Assembly: GCF_031760065.1 (NCBI RefSeq)
Contig: NZ_CP134500.1
Coordinates: 4,216,001 to 4,280,000 of the forward strand
DNA from: Streptomyces durocortorensis
GTDB taxonomy: Bacteria; Actinomycetota; Actinomycetes; Streptomycetales; Streptomycetaceae
Direction of reading: 5' to 3'
DNA: 64,000 nucleotides
The position numbers were made by a program, and so were the translations under genes. Below the pieces are notes generated by a model that was not told the origin of the DNA, searched no databases, and was given only the letters and a program-made list of their open reading frames with translations. The first letter of the stretch is position 1, and every line of letters begins with the position of its first letter. Positions 1-7,256 of the stretch are shown here, piece after piece.

Positions 1-23
1 GCACGAATGAATGACCGACGGGA

Positions 24-569
24 TCAGGCCCGGCGGCGTCGGTAGTACGCGTAGGTGAGAGCCAGAAGCAGTGGGCCCCACAGGTTCATCAGCCCGCTCA
101 TCGTCATCGCGAGGACGTCCCAGCCCTCGTCGTACGGCCAGGCCGCCCTGCCGACGGTGGCGGCCTCGTACAGCCAGTGGACGCCGAGCGCGGTGATGAG
201 GAGACCGCCCAAGGCGGCGGGGACGATCGCGGCGGCGGGCGGGACGCGTCGGCCGCCCAGCCTCGGCACCCAGTGCGGAACGACCTCACCCCAGCGGCGT
301 ACCAACCCGAAGCTGAGCAGCGCGAGGATCTCGGTGAGGACCGTCAGCCCGATGACGTAGGGCGCGTTGAACCAGGCAGGGGACATGGGCTCCCCGCCCA
401 TGCCGTACCCGAAGCCGATCGGCAGTCGCCAGATGCCGACCGGCAGCACGACCAGCGGGATGGCGTGCGCGACGCGCTCCGCCCAGGTCGGCACGCTGCG
501 CTGTGTGAGGTCCTTCCCCGCCGAGTGCACTCCGAAGTCCGTAGGGGAGGACTGCCTTGTCGTCGTCAT
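24..569 (-). CDS. Small multi-pass membrane protein, unknown function
   Basis: The 181-residue product has a polar N-terminus of about 30 residues and then four hydrophobic segments at roughly 34-52, 69-88, 111-133 and 152-174. It ends in a short Arg-rich tail (RRRRA), so the C-terminus is probably cytoplasmic by the positive-inside rule. I see no catalytic motif, and I do not recognise a named family. It is transcribed away from the decayed methyltransferase fragment and stands alone, with no evident operon partner. The ATG start is the first in frame and gives a hydrophilic leader before the first membrane segment. The coding call is good because of the membrane-segment periodicity and GC-rich third positions. 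The function is unknown. Confidence 0.75.
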   Translation of the reverse strand: MTTTRQSSPTDFGVHSAGKDLTQRSVPTWAERVAHAIPLVVLPVGIWRLPIGFGYGMGGEPMSPAWFNAPYVIGLTVLTEILALLSFGLVRRWGEVVPHWVPRLGGRRVPPAAAIVPAALGGLLITALGVHWLYEAATVGRAAWPYDEGWDVLAMTMSGLMNLWGPLLLALTYAYYRRRRA

Positions 570-648
570 GTCTTCAGCCTGGCGGGATGGGGGACGACGC
601 GGATCCTCTCGAAGGTCCGACCTTGTTAAGCCCTGCGGGGGACCAGGG

Positions 649-843
649 TCAGCCTTCGGGCTGACCGGCCCGAGTCAGCAGGCGTTCCCGCACCGCCGGG
701 CGGTAGCTGTAGCGGTAGGTGAACATCGCCTTGCCCGTGAACCCGCCCTTGTACATGCCCTGCGGGCCGTACGCGCCAGGGATGGCCGGAGGCTGGGAGA
801 AGACGAAGGCGCCGCCGGGGGCAAGGCGTTGGCGTACGAGGGG
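649..843 (-). pseudogene. C-terminal fragment of a class I SAM methyltransferase
   Basis: Reading the minus strand in the frame that stops at 649-651 gives about 65 residues, including LAPGGAFVFSQPPAIPGAYG and then MYKGGFTGKAMFTYRYSYRP. This resembles the post-core region of actinobacterial SAM-dependent methyltransferases: the APGG turn after strand 5, then a substrate-binding loop. Upstream of about 845 the frame stays open but no longer looks like a methyltransferase. No SAM-binding GxGxG motif and no credible start are present. I read it as a remnant whose N-terminal part was lost by deletion. The family assignment rests on the look of the residues, not a search. Confidence 0.55.
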
Positions 844-1305
844 GGGAAAGCGCGTCGCTGTGTTCCCGGTTGCGTGCCGGTTTGGATGAGGTGCGAACCG
901 TAGCCGCGAGATCCCACGGCCGACCCCATGAGCCTATGCGGCCTTTTCGCTGAAGGCACCTGACGGGAATCTGACCGGAATCTGACGAGAACTTGGCGGG
1001 AAAGTCGGCACGGGCGTGGCTGGATGTGGATCCAAACTCTGCTCAAAATTACTGCAACCCTCACGGTCGTGACAGAACTCACGTCCGTTAAAGGGGGTTC
1101 AGGGTGGATCATCCGCATGTTTCGCGTGGTGCAATCTCGATGTCGCTGTTTTCATTCGGTGACCGCAACGCCGGACCAGGGGGTGGCTATCTCTCGGCGG
1201 ACTCACGTCGACGCGTCGATTCGCATCAGGTGTAGGTGCAGGTACGCAGGGCGATTCCGCCCCCAACTCCGTCATCCTCGACCTACAGCAAGGACGATCG
1301 CCACA
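844..1305. other. Intergenic region upstream of the secreted pseudo-protease
   Basis: This stretch of about 460 bases carries no convincing gene. It contains three imperfect 11-base direct repeats at 961-993 (TGACGGGAATC, TGACCGGAATC, TGACGAGAACT) and a perfect 12-base palindrome TCGACGCGTCGA at 1208-1219. A ribosome binding site (AAGGAC) lies about 10 bases before the GTG at 1306. No promoter hexamers stand out. Confidence 0.5.
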
Positions 1306-2814
1306 GTGTCCCGTAGACGCACCCGCCTCGCCATACTCGGAACGGTCCTGGCCGCCACCGCCGGCTCTGCCGCCGTGACCGGCGCGCCCGCGACAGCCGC
1401 CACCGGCTCCGCTGCCGATGCCGCCACCCAGGCTTCCGTCGCGCGCCTCCACATCGGTGAAGGCGATTCCACCCGTTCCTGTACCGGAGCCCTGGTCGAC
1501 CGCCAGTGGGTGCTGACCGCGGCCGCCTGCTTCGCCACAGACCTCAGCAACCCCACCCAGATCGCCGCGGGCAAGCCTGCCCTGAAGACCACGGCGACCA
1601 TAGGCCGCAGTTCTCTGACCGGGACCGGCGGACACGTCGCCGAAGTCGTCGAGCTCGTCCCGTCCACCGGCCGTGACCTGGTCATGGCTCGGATCGCCAC
1701 GCCCACCTCCGGCATCACGCCCTTCACCGTAGGTGCCTCTTCCGCTGATGAGGGCGACACCTTGCAGGCGGTCGGCTTCGGCCGTACCAAGACGGAATGG
1801 GTGCCGGACGCGGCCCACACGGCATCGATGAAGGTCGGCTCGGTCTCCGGCACCGAGCTCACCGTGAGCGGTGCCACCGCCAACGACGCCCTGTGCAAGG
1901 GCGACACCGGGGCCCCGATGCTCCGCGACACCGAGGGAGGCGTCGAGCTCGTCGGCGTCGCCACCCGTTCCTGGCAGGGCGGCTGCCTGGGCGTGACCGA
2001 GACCCGTACCGGCGCCGTCGCCACGCGCACCGACGATGTGGCCGACTGGATCGCGACCACCGTGAAGCGGTCGTGGGCGCTGCGGATGACGGTCACCGAC
2101 TTCAACGGCGACGGCAAGGGCGACCTGCTCGCCGTCGACGCGGCCGACGAGTTCCTCTACCTCCACCCCAGCGACGGCAAGGGCGGGTTCGGCACCCGCG
2201 TCAAGGTCAGCCCGGGCCGGTGGAGCGGAATGCGTCTGCTGAGCACCACCGACTTCACCGGTGACGGCAAGCCCGACATCCTCGGCACCCACGACAACGG
2301 CAGCCTCTACCTCTACCCGGGCAACGGCCAGGGTGGTGTCACCGGTTCCTCGATCGTCGGCACCGGGTGGGGCAACATGCGCCTGCTCGCCGCCGGTGAC
2401 TTCAACGGCGACAAGAAGGGCGACCTGATGGCCGTCCACACCAATGGCACCCTCTACTTCTACGCGGGTAAGGGCAAGGGCTTCGCCCCCGGTGTCCAGG
2501 CCGGTACCGGATGGGACGGCATGCGCATGGTGGTCGGCGGTGAATTCACCGGCGACGGCAGGATCGACCTCTACGGCGTCCACGAGAACGGCAGCCTGAA
2601 CCTCTACGCCGGCAAGGGCAACGGCACCTTCCACGGCGGTGTCAAGACCGGCTCCGGCTGGCAGAACATTCGCCTTGTCGACTCCGCCGACTTCAACGCC
2701 GACAAGAAGCACGACCTCGTCGCCCTGCACGTGAACGGCAACATCCTCGCCTACCCGGGCAAGGGCAACGGCAGCTTCGGCACCCCCTTCGTCTCCCCGC
2801 CCCCGGCCAACTAG
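1306..2814 (+). CDS. Secreted trypsin-fold protein with degenerate triad and FG-GAP repeats
   Basis: The 502-residue protein starts with an Arg-rich signal peptide (MSRRRTRLAILGTVLAATAG, cleaved near an Ala-rich site around residue 30-36). An S1-family chymotrypsin-like domain spans about 45-250, and five FG-GAP/VCBS repeats follow to the C-terminus (DFNGDGKGDL, DFTGDGKPDI, DFNGDKKGDL and relatives). The expected TAAHC motif reads TAAAC at 71-75, so the catalytic His is Ala. The Asp is kept at about 124 (GRDLVMARI). The expected GDSGGP motif reads GDTGAP at about 199-204, so the nucleophile Ser is Thr. I infer that it has no classical protease activity and acts as a secreted binding or scaffold protein with a beta-propeller-like tail. 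The GTG at 1306 is chosen because it has a ribosome site and precedes the signal peptide directly. Confidence 0.85.
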   Translation: MSRRRTRLAILGTVLAATAGSAAVTGAPATAATGSAADAATQASVARLHIGEGDSTRSCTGALVDRQWVLTAAACFATDLSNPTQIAAGKPALKTTATIGRSSLTGTGGHVAEVVELVPSTGRDLVMARIATPTSGITPFTVGASSADEGDTLQAVGFGRTKTEWVPDAAHTASMKVGSVSGTELTVSGATANDALCKGDTGAPMLRDTEGGVELVGVATRSWQGGCLGVTETRTGAVATRTDDVADWIATTVKRSWALRMTVTDFNGDGKGDLLAVDAADEFLYLHPSDGKGGFGTRVKVSPGRWSGMRLLSTTDFTGDGKPDILGTHDNGSLYLYPGNGQGGVTGSSIVGTGWGNMRLLAAGDFNGDKKGDLMAVHTNGTLYFYAGKGKGFAPGVQAGTGWDGMRMVVGGEFTGDGRIDLYGVHENGSLNLYAGKGNGTFHGGVKTGSGWQNIRLVDSADFNADKKHDLVALHVNGNILAYPGKGNGSFGTPFVSPPPAN

Positions 2815-2845
2815 ACGTAGACGAGCCTGCTCCGTACCGAAATCA

Positions 2846-2881
2846 CCTCCGCCACCAGCCTCGAACGGCTGGTGGCGGAGG
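2846..2881. terminator. Perfect 15-bp hairpin after the pseudo-protease gene
   Basis: The arms at 2846-2860 (CCTCCGCCACCAGCC) and 2867-2881 pair perfectly around a 6-base loop. It lies 32 bases after the stop of the secreted protein gene and just before the next ribosome site. No T-run follows, as is common for GC-rich actinobacterial terminators. Confidence 0.7.
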
Positions 2882-2906
2882 CGTCCCGGCTGAGCCCGGA
2901 GGTCCC

Positions 2907-3272
2907 ATGAAGAACGCGCGGCGTCGGAAGTCCTTCGTTCCGGTCGTTCCGGTGGCGGTGAACCTGCTGCTCGGGGTTCCGGCCATCGTGCCGACCTTCC
3001 TGACTTGGTACTTCCTGTCCAACGGGCCCCTGGCCGAGCTGGGATGGACCCAACGGGACCCGAACGAGGACGACGGGATGCTGTTGTGGCTGGTCATCGT
3101 CGTGCCGGTGGTGGCCTGCTTCGGCGGGATCTGGACCCTGATCAACCTGTGGATACGGCGCAGGCTGTTCACCGATGCGCAGCCGTACCCGCGTCCGTGC
3201 CCTTACCCGTACTGGCCGGTGTCGGCGGGGCTGACCCTTGCCCCGTTCCTCCTGGGTGCCGGATTCGGCTGA
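2907..3272 (+). CDS. Small integral membrane protein, unknown
   Basis: The 121-residue product has hydrophobic segments at about 8-32, 53-78 and 100-119. A charged loop (TQRDPNEDDG) separates the first two, and an Arg patch follows the second (IRRRLF). A strong ribosome site (GGAGG, 6 bases before the ATG) supports the start. It ends 12 bases before the stop of the convergent DUF397 gene. I recognise no family or motif. The position behind a perfect hairpin suggests its own transcript. Confidence 0.7.
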   Translation: MKNARRRKSFVPVVPVAVNLLLGVPAIVPTFLTWYFLSNGPLAELGWTQRDPNEDDGMLLWLVIVVPVVACFGGIWTLINLWIRRRLFTDAQPYPRPCPYPYWPVSAGLTLAPFLLGAGFG

Positions 3273-3284
3273 GCGACCGGGGCT

Positions 3285-3524
3285 TCAGGAGGCGGCGAAC
3301 TCCACGAACGACGTCCAAGAGGTGGGGGAGACGGCGAGTGCGGGGGCGGTGAGGTCCTTGGAGTCGCGGATGTGGACGGTGTGGGGGCAGGCGGCCACCT
3401 CGACGCAGTCGCCGCCCTCGCTGCCGCTGTAGGTGGACTTGGACCAGGCGAGCGCGACCTCGACGCAGTTGCCGCCCTCGCTGCCGCTGTAGCTGGACTT
3501 GAACCAGTGGAGACCGGTGCTCAT
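3285..3524 (-). CDS. DUF397 protein with internal tandem duplication
   Basis: The 79-residue product belongs to DUF397, a Streptomyces family of small proteins encoded beside WhiJ-like XRE regulators. The hallmark WFKSSYSGSEGGNCVEVA occurs near the N-terminus. A second copy, SKSTYSGSEGGDCVEVA, follows 20 residues later, then the usual C-terminal part (VHIRDSKD, then WTSFVEFAAS). The copies are encoded by a 60-base tandem duplication (3397-3456 and 3457 onward). Its start overlaps the stop of the upstream XRE gene by 4 bases, so the two are translationally coupled. DUF397 proteins are thought to modulate their partner regulator, in the manner of small developmental regulators, but no activity can be read from sequence. 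Confidence 0.85.
   Translation of the reverse strand: MSTGLHWFKSSYSGSEGGNCVEVALAWSKSTYSGSEGGDCVEVAACPHTVHIRDSKDLTAPALAVSPTSWTSFVEFAAS
3397..3516. repeat. 60-base tandem duplication inside the DUF397 gene
   Basis: Two copies of a 60-base unit lie head to tail, starting with ACCTCGACGCAGT at 3397 and at 3457. Most of the unit is identical apart from a few substitutions. The period is a multiple of three, so it duplicates 20 residues in frame. Confidence 0.8.
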
Positions 3525-4348
3525 AGTTCCTCTGCCATCTTCTCGATTGTTTCCAGCGTCCTCTCCGGAGTGTATGCCTGGGCCCGCGTGACGCCATACT
3601 TCCCGAACAGGTTGCCCAGCTGCGGATGTTCGGTGACGAAGAAGCTGCCGCCTTGCCCCTCGATATAAGCGAGCTGCTGGCGCTTGTCGGTCTCCAGCAG
3701 CACGAAGGGTCCGTCCAGCGCCGCGTGATCCTCGCGGTACGGGTCCATCAACTGGATGCGTACGTGCCGGAGCCGCGCCACCTCGGCGAGGTGGTGTAGC
3801 TGGGCCTTCATCACCCGGCGGCCGCCGATCGGCCGGGTCAGCACGACCATCTCCAGGACGAAGCTGATGTCGGGCAGCGGCCTGCGGGACAGCAGTTTCT
3901 GCCGTTCAAGTCGTGCGGCGACCTTTGCCTCGATCTCGTCGTCGTCATAGTTCGGGTACCGGCTCGTGAAGACCGCCCGTGCGTACGACTCCGTCTGGAG
4001 CAGGCCGGGCATGACGTGGTTCTCGTAGGTGTGCAGGGCCCACGCCTTCTCCTCCTCTTCCACGAACGGCGTGAACCAGTCCGGCAGCGGACTGCGCTGC
4101 TTCGTCTGCTTCGGCGGCTTCGGTGCGGCGACGATCAGTGCACCTTGTGCACCCAGCACCTCGTCCGCCCGCTGCACGAAGACGCCCTTCGGTGGTCGCG
4201 CGCCCCGTTCCACCATCGCCACTTGGGACTTGGAGTATCCGATGCGCTTGCCCAACTGCTCCTGGGACAGTCCGGCCCGCTCGCGGAAGTGTCTGAGCAG
4301 CAGGCCGAACATCTCGGCGGCGGTTTCGGCCTGATCACTGGAGTGCAC
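3521..4348 (-). CDS. WhiJ-like XRE regulator with DUF5753 domain
   Basis: The N-terminal helix-turn-helix lies at about residues 15-65 (LLLRHFRERAGLSQEQLGKR, with recognition helix SKSQVAMVERG). The DUF5753 domain follows (YENHVMPGLLQTESYARAVF, then RQKLL and LEMVVL) to the C-terminus. This XRE-DUF5753 architecture is the WhiJ/Scr1-type family, DNA-binding proteins usually paired with DUF397. The GTG at 4348 is preferred (275 residues) because GAGGTG sits 5 bases upstream; an in-frame start at 4372 would add eight residues without a better site. The downstream DUF397 gene overlaps by 4 bases. The likely role is local transcriptional control with the DUF397 protein as partner. Confidence 0.85.
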   Translation of the reverse strand: MHSSDQAETAAEMFGLLLRHFRERAGLSQEQLGKRIGYSKSQVAMVERGARPPKGVFVQRADEVLGAQGALIVAAPKPPKQTKQRSPLPDWFTPFVEEEEKAWALHTYENHVMPGLLQTESYARAVFTSRYPNYDDDEIEAKVAARLERQKLLSRRPLPDISFVLEMVVLTRPIGGRRVMKAQLHHLAEVARLRHVRIQLMDPYREDHAALDGPFVLLETDKRQQLAYIEGQGGSFFVTEHPQLGNLFGKYGVTRAQAYTPERTLETIEKMAEEL

Positions 4349-4430
4349 GGGTTCACCTCGGCTGTACACCACTGTTCACAACCTGCTTGTGACCCTGGTC
4401 ACGGTACGTGTGCGCCGCAACGCTTAGCGC

Positions 4431-4856
4431 ATGGAACTCCGAAATTCACTGGATCCGGTTCCCTCCTGGATTCCCGCCTCCGGCCACGCCCTCCGGCACG
4501 TGGGCATCCACTTCGACGCCGTACGGGCCATCGGTATGCTCGGTGAGGAAATCGCTTACGAGGTCATGCAGTTCACCGACTTCCAGGCCGGGCCCATCGT
4601 CCGTTCCGGCATTGGCGAGCGCAGCATGTACTTCCTGCTGGCGCCCGGTACCGCCGCCGCGTTCCGGTGGCCTCCCGGGGTGGAGGCGATGAGCAGGAGT
4701 GCGCGCGGGGACGCGTTTGTGGGGGTGCCCGCGCTGGACGGGGCTACCTGGCCGCTGGACTGGCGGTCGCGGCCGACGGCCCACGAGCCGTTCGTGGAAG
4801 GCGGGTTGCTGCACGAGGTGGCGTGGCTGCGGGCGGGGTGTGCCGTGAAGGAGTGA
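4431..4856 (+). CDS. Unrecognised 141-residue protein beside the XRE/DUF397 pair
   Basis: The protein contains an RHVGIHFDAVRAIG segment, a central SMYFLLAPGTAAAFRWPPGV segment, and a conserved-looking Trp pair (ATWPLDWRSRP). I see no signal peptide or membrane segment. Streptomyces genomes often carry similar small soluble proteins divergent from WhiJ-like regulators, but I cannot name a function. There is no clear ribosome site before the ATG, so a leaderless or weakly translated start is possible. The 3' end overlaps the next frame by 4 bases (GTGA), which suggests coupling to the small zinc-ribbon-like gene. Confidence 0.65.
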   Translation: MELRNSLDPVPSWIPASGHALRHVGIHFDAVRAIGMLGEEIAYEVMQFTDFQAGPIVRSGIGERSMYFLLAPGTAAAFRWPPGVEAMSRSARGDAFVGVPALDGATWPLDWRSRPTAHEPFVEGGLLHEVAWLRAGCAVKE

Positions 4857-5245
4857 TCCGGCGTGGCCTGGTCCCCGGCTGCGGTGCCGTGGTCGCGACA
4901 TCACGCTCTGTGCGCGTACGTACGTGTTACGTGTGTGGGGCGGCCCCCGGCGAGGATCACGTGTTCCGGCCCGCCGTCCCGTGGGCCACCACCTGCGGGC
5001 CCTGCCATCGGGCGGAGCGGCGCGCCTACTGGGCCGAGGCGCACGCCCACGCCGAGACCGCACCCGAGCCTCATCGTGGCGCGAGCGCTTCGCCGCCGTC
5101 GGTGGGGGCGTCGACGGGGGCGGGGCGCAGGACTGCGGTGGGCGGGCCGCCGCCAGGTAGCGGCATGAGTGGGGGGAGGGAACGGCATGGCGGGTTCCCT
5201 CCGCTGCACGGTCACGGCCGGCTCCTGGCCGCACTGTCGCCGTAG
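4853..5245 (+). CDS. Small protein with two CxxC pairs, zinc-ribbon-like
   Basis: The 130-residue product has CYVCG and, about 20 residues later, CGPCH, spaced as in a treble-clef or zinc-ribbon site. A His-rich stretch (AHAHAET) and a low-complexity Pro/Gly/Ser tail follow. The GTG overlaps the stop of the upstream gene (GTGA), which supports coupling. The purine run GAAGGA directly abuts the GTG, so an in-frame start further downstream, nearer the CxxC motif, is possible. The function is unknown. The context, beside a WhiJ-like pair, suggests a regulatory accessory protein. Confidence 0.5.
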   Translation: MIRRGLVPGCGAVVATSRSVRVRTCYVCGAAPGEDHVFRPAVPWATTCGPCHRAERRAYWAEAHAHAETAPEPHRGASASPPSVGASTGAGRRTAVGGPPPGSGMSGGRERHGGFPPLHGHGRLLAALSP

Positions 5246-5371
5246 CCGTGAGCTGGTTCACTCTGCCCCGAATCGCTTTGACCCGAGTGCTGGGCGCTCG
5301 CAGGATCGGCGATGATCTGTATTGCCTGTTCTTGACCGGAGCAGGCGCGGGAAGCATGCAAGGGGGAACAC

Positions 5372-6478
5372 GTGGACGAGCAACACACTGCGGGAGCGGG
5401 CGAGCCGACTCGTACGGCCGAGCAGGGCCCTACGGCCTGGGCGGCCCCTGCGACCGGGCCAGTCCCTACGGCCTGGGCGGCGCCCGTGAACGAGTCGCCG
5501 GCGCCCGTCCCCGCCCCCGCCTGGCAGGGATGGGACCGGCCCCCCGAGTGGGCCCGCATCCCGTCCGGGCCTGCCCCGGCGCCCTCCGGGTCCCGCTATG
5601 ACGAGCAGGGGCGCAATGGGCGGGGCGGCGGCAGGCTCGCGTGGGTGGGGGAGCTGGTCGTTGTCCTGGGGATGCTCATCGGCGGGCTGTTGACCGTTTT
5701 CGGTGTCGCTTCCATCGTCGCGGCGGTGTTCGATCTGGCGCCCGCCTCGGCGGACAGTGAAGTGGTCTTCACCGATCCGGTCGCCGAGCTCGCCATGTCG
5801 CTCGTCAGCCTGGCGATCGGTATACCCGTGGTCCTGTTCGGCGCTCGCCAGGTGGGTAAGCGTCCTGCCGGGACGGTGTCCTCCGTCGTCGGGCGGCTTC
5901 GCTGGGGGTGGCTCGGGCGCTGTGCTGTCGTGGGCGTCCCGCTGATGGTCCTGCAGTTGGGGCTGATGATCGCGTGGACCTGGGACGACGAGCCGGTCGG
6001 GGACGTGGGCGGGGGCTTCCCGGGCTGGTCCGCCTTCGCCGTGAGCCTTGCCGTCGTGCTGGCGCTCGTCCCGTTCCAGGCCGCCGCCGAGGAGTACGTC
6101 TTCCGGGGCTGGCTGGTCCAGGTGATCGGGCGGGCCGTCCGGTCGCCCTGGCCCGCCGTCGTACTCGCGTCGCTCCTGTTCGCTCTGGCTCACGGGTTCG
6201 GCGAACTCTCCGGGTTCGTCCTGCTGTTCTACTCGGCGCTGTGGTGGGGATGGCTGGTCATCCGTACCGGCGGCCTCGAAGCGGTGATCGTCATGCACGT
6301 CGCCAACAACGTGATCGCGTTCGGGCTCGCGGCGGGCTTCGGCGCGCTCGACGACACCAGCACCGCGGCCGACGCCCCTTGGCAGGCCATGGTCGTCGAG
6401 CTCGTCTTCGCCCCGCTGTACTGCCTGGTCATCGCGCGGATCGCGGACCGGCGCGGGATCGCGCGGGTGAGTCCCTGA
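5372..6478 (+). CDS. CPBP family intramembrane metalloprotease
   Basis: The 368-residue product has a Pro/Ala-rich cytoplasmic N-terminus of about 90 residues and then six or more hydrophobic segments. The CPBP (Abi/CAAX-protease-like) motifs are all present: EEYVFRGW near residue 240 (EExxxR), FALAHG near 270 (FxxxH) and HVANN near 308. Together these form the intramembrane zinc site. Family members cleave prenylated proteins or peptides or protect against bacteriocins, and the substrate here is unknown. The GTG at 5372 follows AAGGGGG. The gene is convergent with the TetR gene at 6515. Confidence 0.88.
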   Translation: MDEQHTAGAGEPTRTAEQGPTAWAAPATGPVPTAWAAPVNESPAPVPAPAWQGWDRPPEWARIPSGPAPAPSGSRYDEQGRNGRGGGRLAWVGELVVVLGMLIGGLLTVFGVASIVAAVFDLAPASADSEVVFTDPVAELAMSLVSLAIGIPVVLFGARQVGKRPAGTVSSVVGRLRWGWLGRCAVVGVPLMVLQLGLMIAWTWDDEPVGDVGGGFPGWSAFAVSLAVVLALVPFQAAAEEYVFRGWLVQVIGRAVRSPWPAVVLASLLFALAHGFGELSGFVLLFYSALWWGWLVIRTGGLEAVIVMHVANNVIAFGLAAGFGALDDTSTAADAPWQAMVVELVFAPLYCLVIARIADRRGIARVSP

Positions 6479-6514
6479 AGCCCCGGCCAAGGCAGTGCGC
6501 CAGGCGCGGGTCCG

Positions 6515-7114
6515 TCAGAACCGTACGGTCAACTGGGCCTGTACGTGGGCCCGCAGGACGCCCGCCATGTCCGTCGCGCAGTCGCTGATCAGCCACTGGA
6601 TCTGGAGGCCGTCCATCAGGGCGATCAGCTGCTGGGCGGCGGCCGCCGGGTCGACGTCGTCGCGCAGCTCGCCCGCCTCCCGGGCCTGGAGGTAAGCCAG
6701 TTCGGTGTTGGCGACCGAGGAGCGGTAGCGGTCCTCGAAGTACGCGCGCGCCGGGTGGTCGGGTGAGGTGGCCTCCGCCGCGACGACCGAGAACAGCTCG
6801 ACGATGCCGCGCCGCTCGGCGTTCAGCTCGGCCAGGTCCGTCAGTCGGCGCAGATGGTCGACGCCCCGGGTGGCGCCCAGGGCCAGCCACTCGTCGTCCA
6901 CGTCGTCGCGGCGCTGGAGCACCGCGAGGAGGAGGGCATCCTTCGTCGGGAAGTGGTGCAGGAGGCCCGGGTGGGAGATGCCGCAGCGGGTGGCGATGAC
7001 GCGCAGGGACGAGCCCCGGTAGCCCGCCTCGCCGAACAGGGCCATCGCCTGGTCGAGGATCTCGATCCGCTTGGCCCGGCCCTTGGCGTAGCCGCCCCGC
7101 GTTCCCGAGGTCAC
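6515..7114 (-). CDS. TetR/AcrR family regulator of the GH3 gene
   Basis: The 199-residue protein has the N-terminal helix-turn-helix (AMALFGEAGYRGSSLRVIAT, then CGISHPGLLHHFPTKDALL) and an all-helical ligand domain. The GTG start at 7114 faces the GH3 beta-glucosidase gene start at 7257, so the two share a 142-base divergent promoter region. A small inverted repeat ACCG-AG-CGGT lies at 7198-7207 in that gap. I infer that it represses the glucosidase, and perhaps itself, with a sugar-derived or plant-derived ligand as inducer. The ligand cannot be read from sequence. Confidence 0.85.
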   Translation of the reverse strand: MTSGTRGGYAKGRAKRIEILDQAMALFGEAGYRGSSLRVIATRCGISHPGLLHHFPTKDALLLAVLQRRDDVDDEWLALGATRGVDHLRRLTDLAELNAERRGIVELFSVVAAEATSPDHPARAYFEDRYRSSVANTELAYLQAREAGELRDDVDPAAAAQQLIALMDGLQIQWLISDCATDMAGVLRAHVQAQLTVRF

Positions 7115-7197
7115 GTGCCTTCACCCGCTGTCATCGGACGCCCTTCTCGTTCCGCCCCAGACTCTCACAGGGGTGATTACGCACCACTCCAATACTT

Positions 7198-7207
7198 ACC
7201 GAGCGGT
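7198..7207. promoter_or_regulatory. Candidate TetR operator between TetR and GH3 genes
   Basis: The sequence ACCGAGCGGT forms ACCG-AG-CGGT, a short inverted repeat typical in size for a TetR half-site core. It lies about 50 bases before the glucosidase start and 84 bases before the regulator start. The assignment rests on position and symmetry only. Confidence 0.4.
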
Positions 7208-7256
7208 CGGGATTCAGCGTACGGTGCTGCGGAGTGCCGTCGCGAAAGGAACTCCT

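Noticed and set aside
1099..2730. A 543-residue open frame on the minus strand opposite the secreted pseudo-protease
   Set aside because: It is a GC-skew shadow with low-complexity Val/Gly/Glu composition. The plus-strand frame has a signal peptide and recognisable domains.
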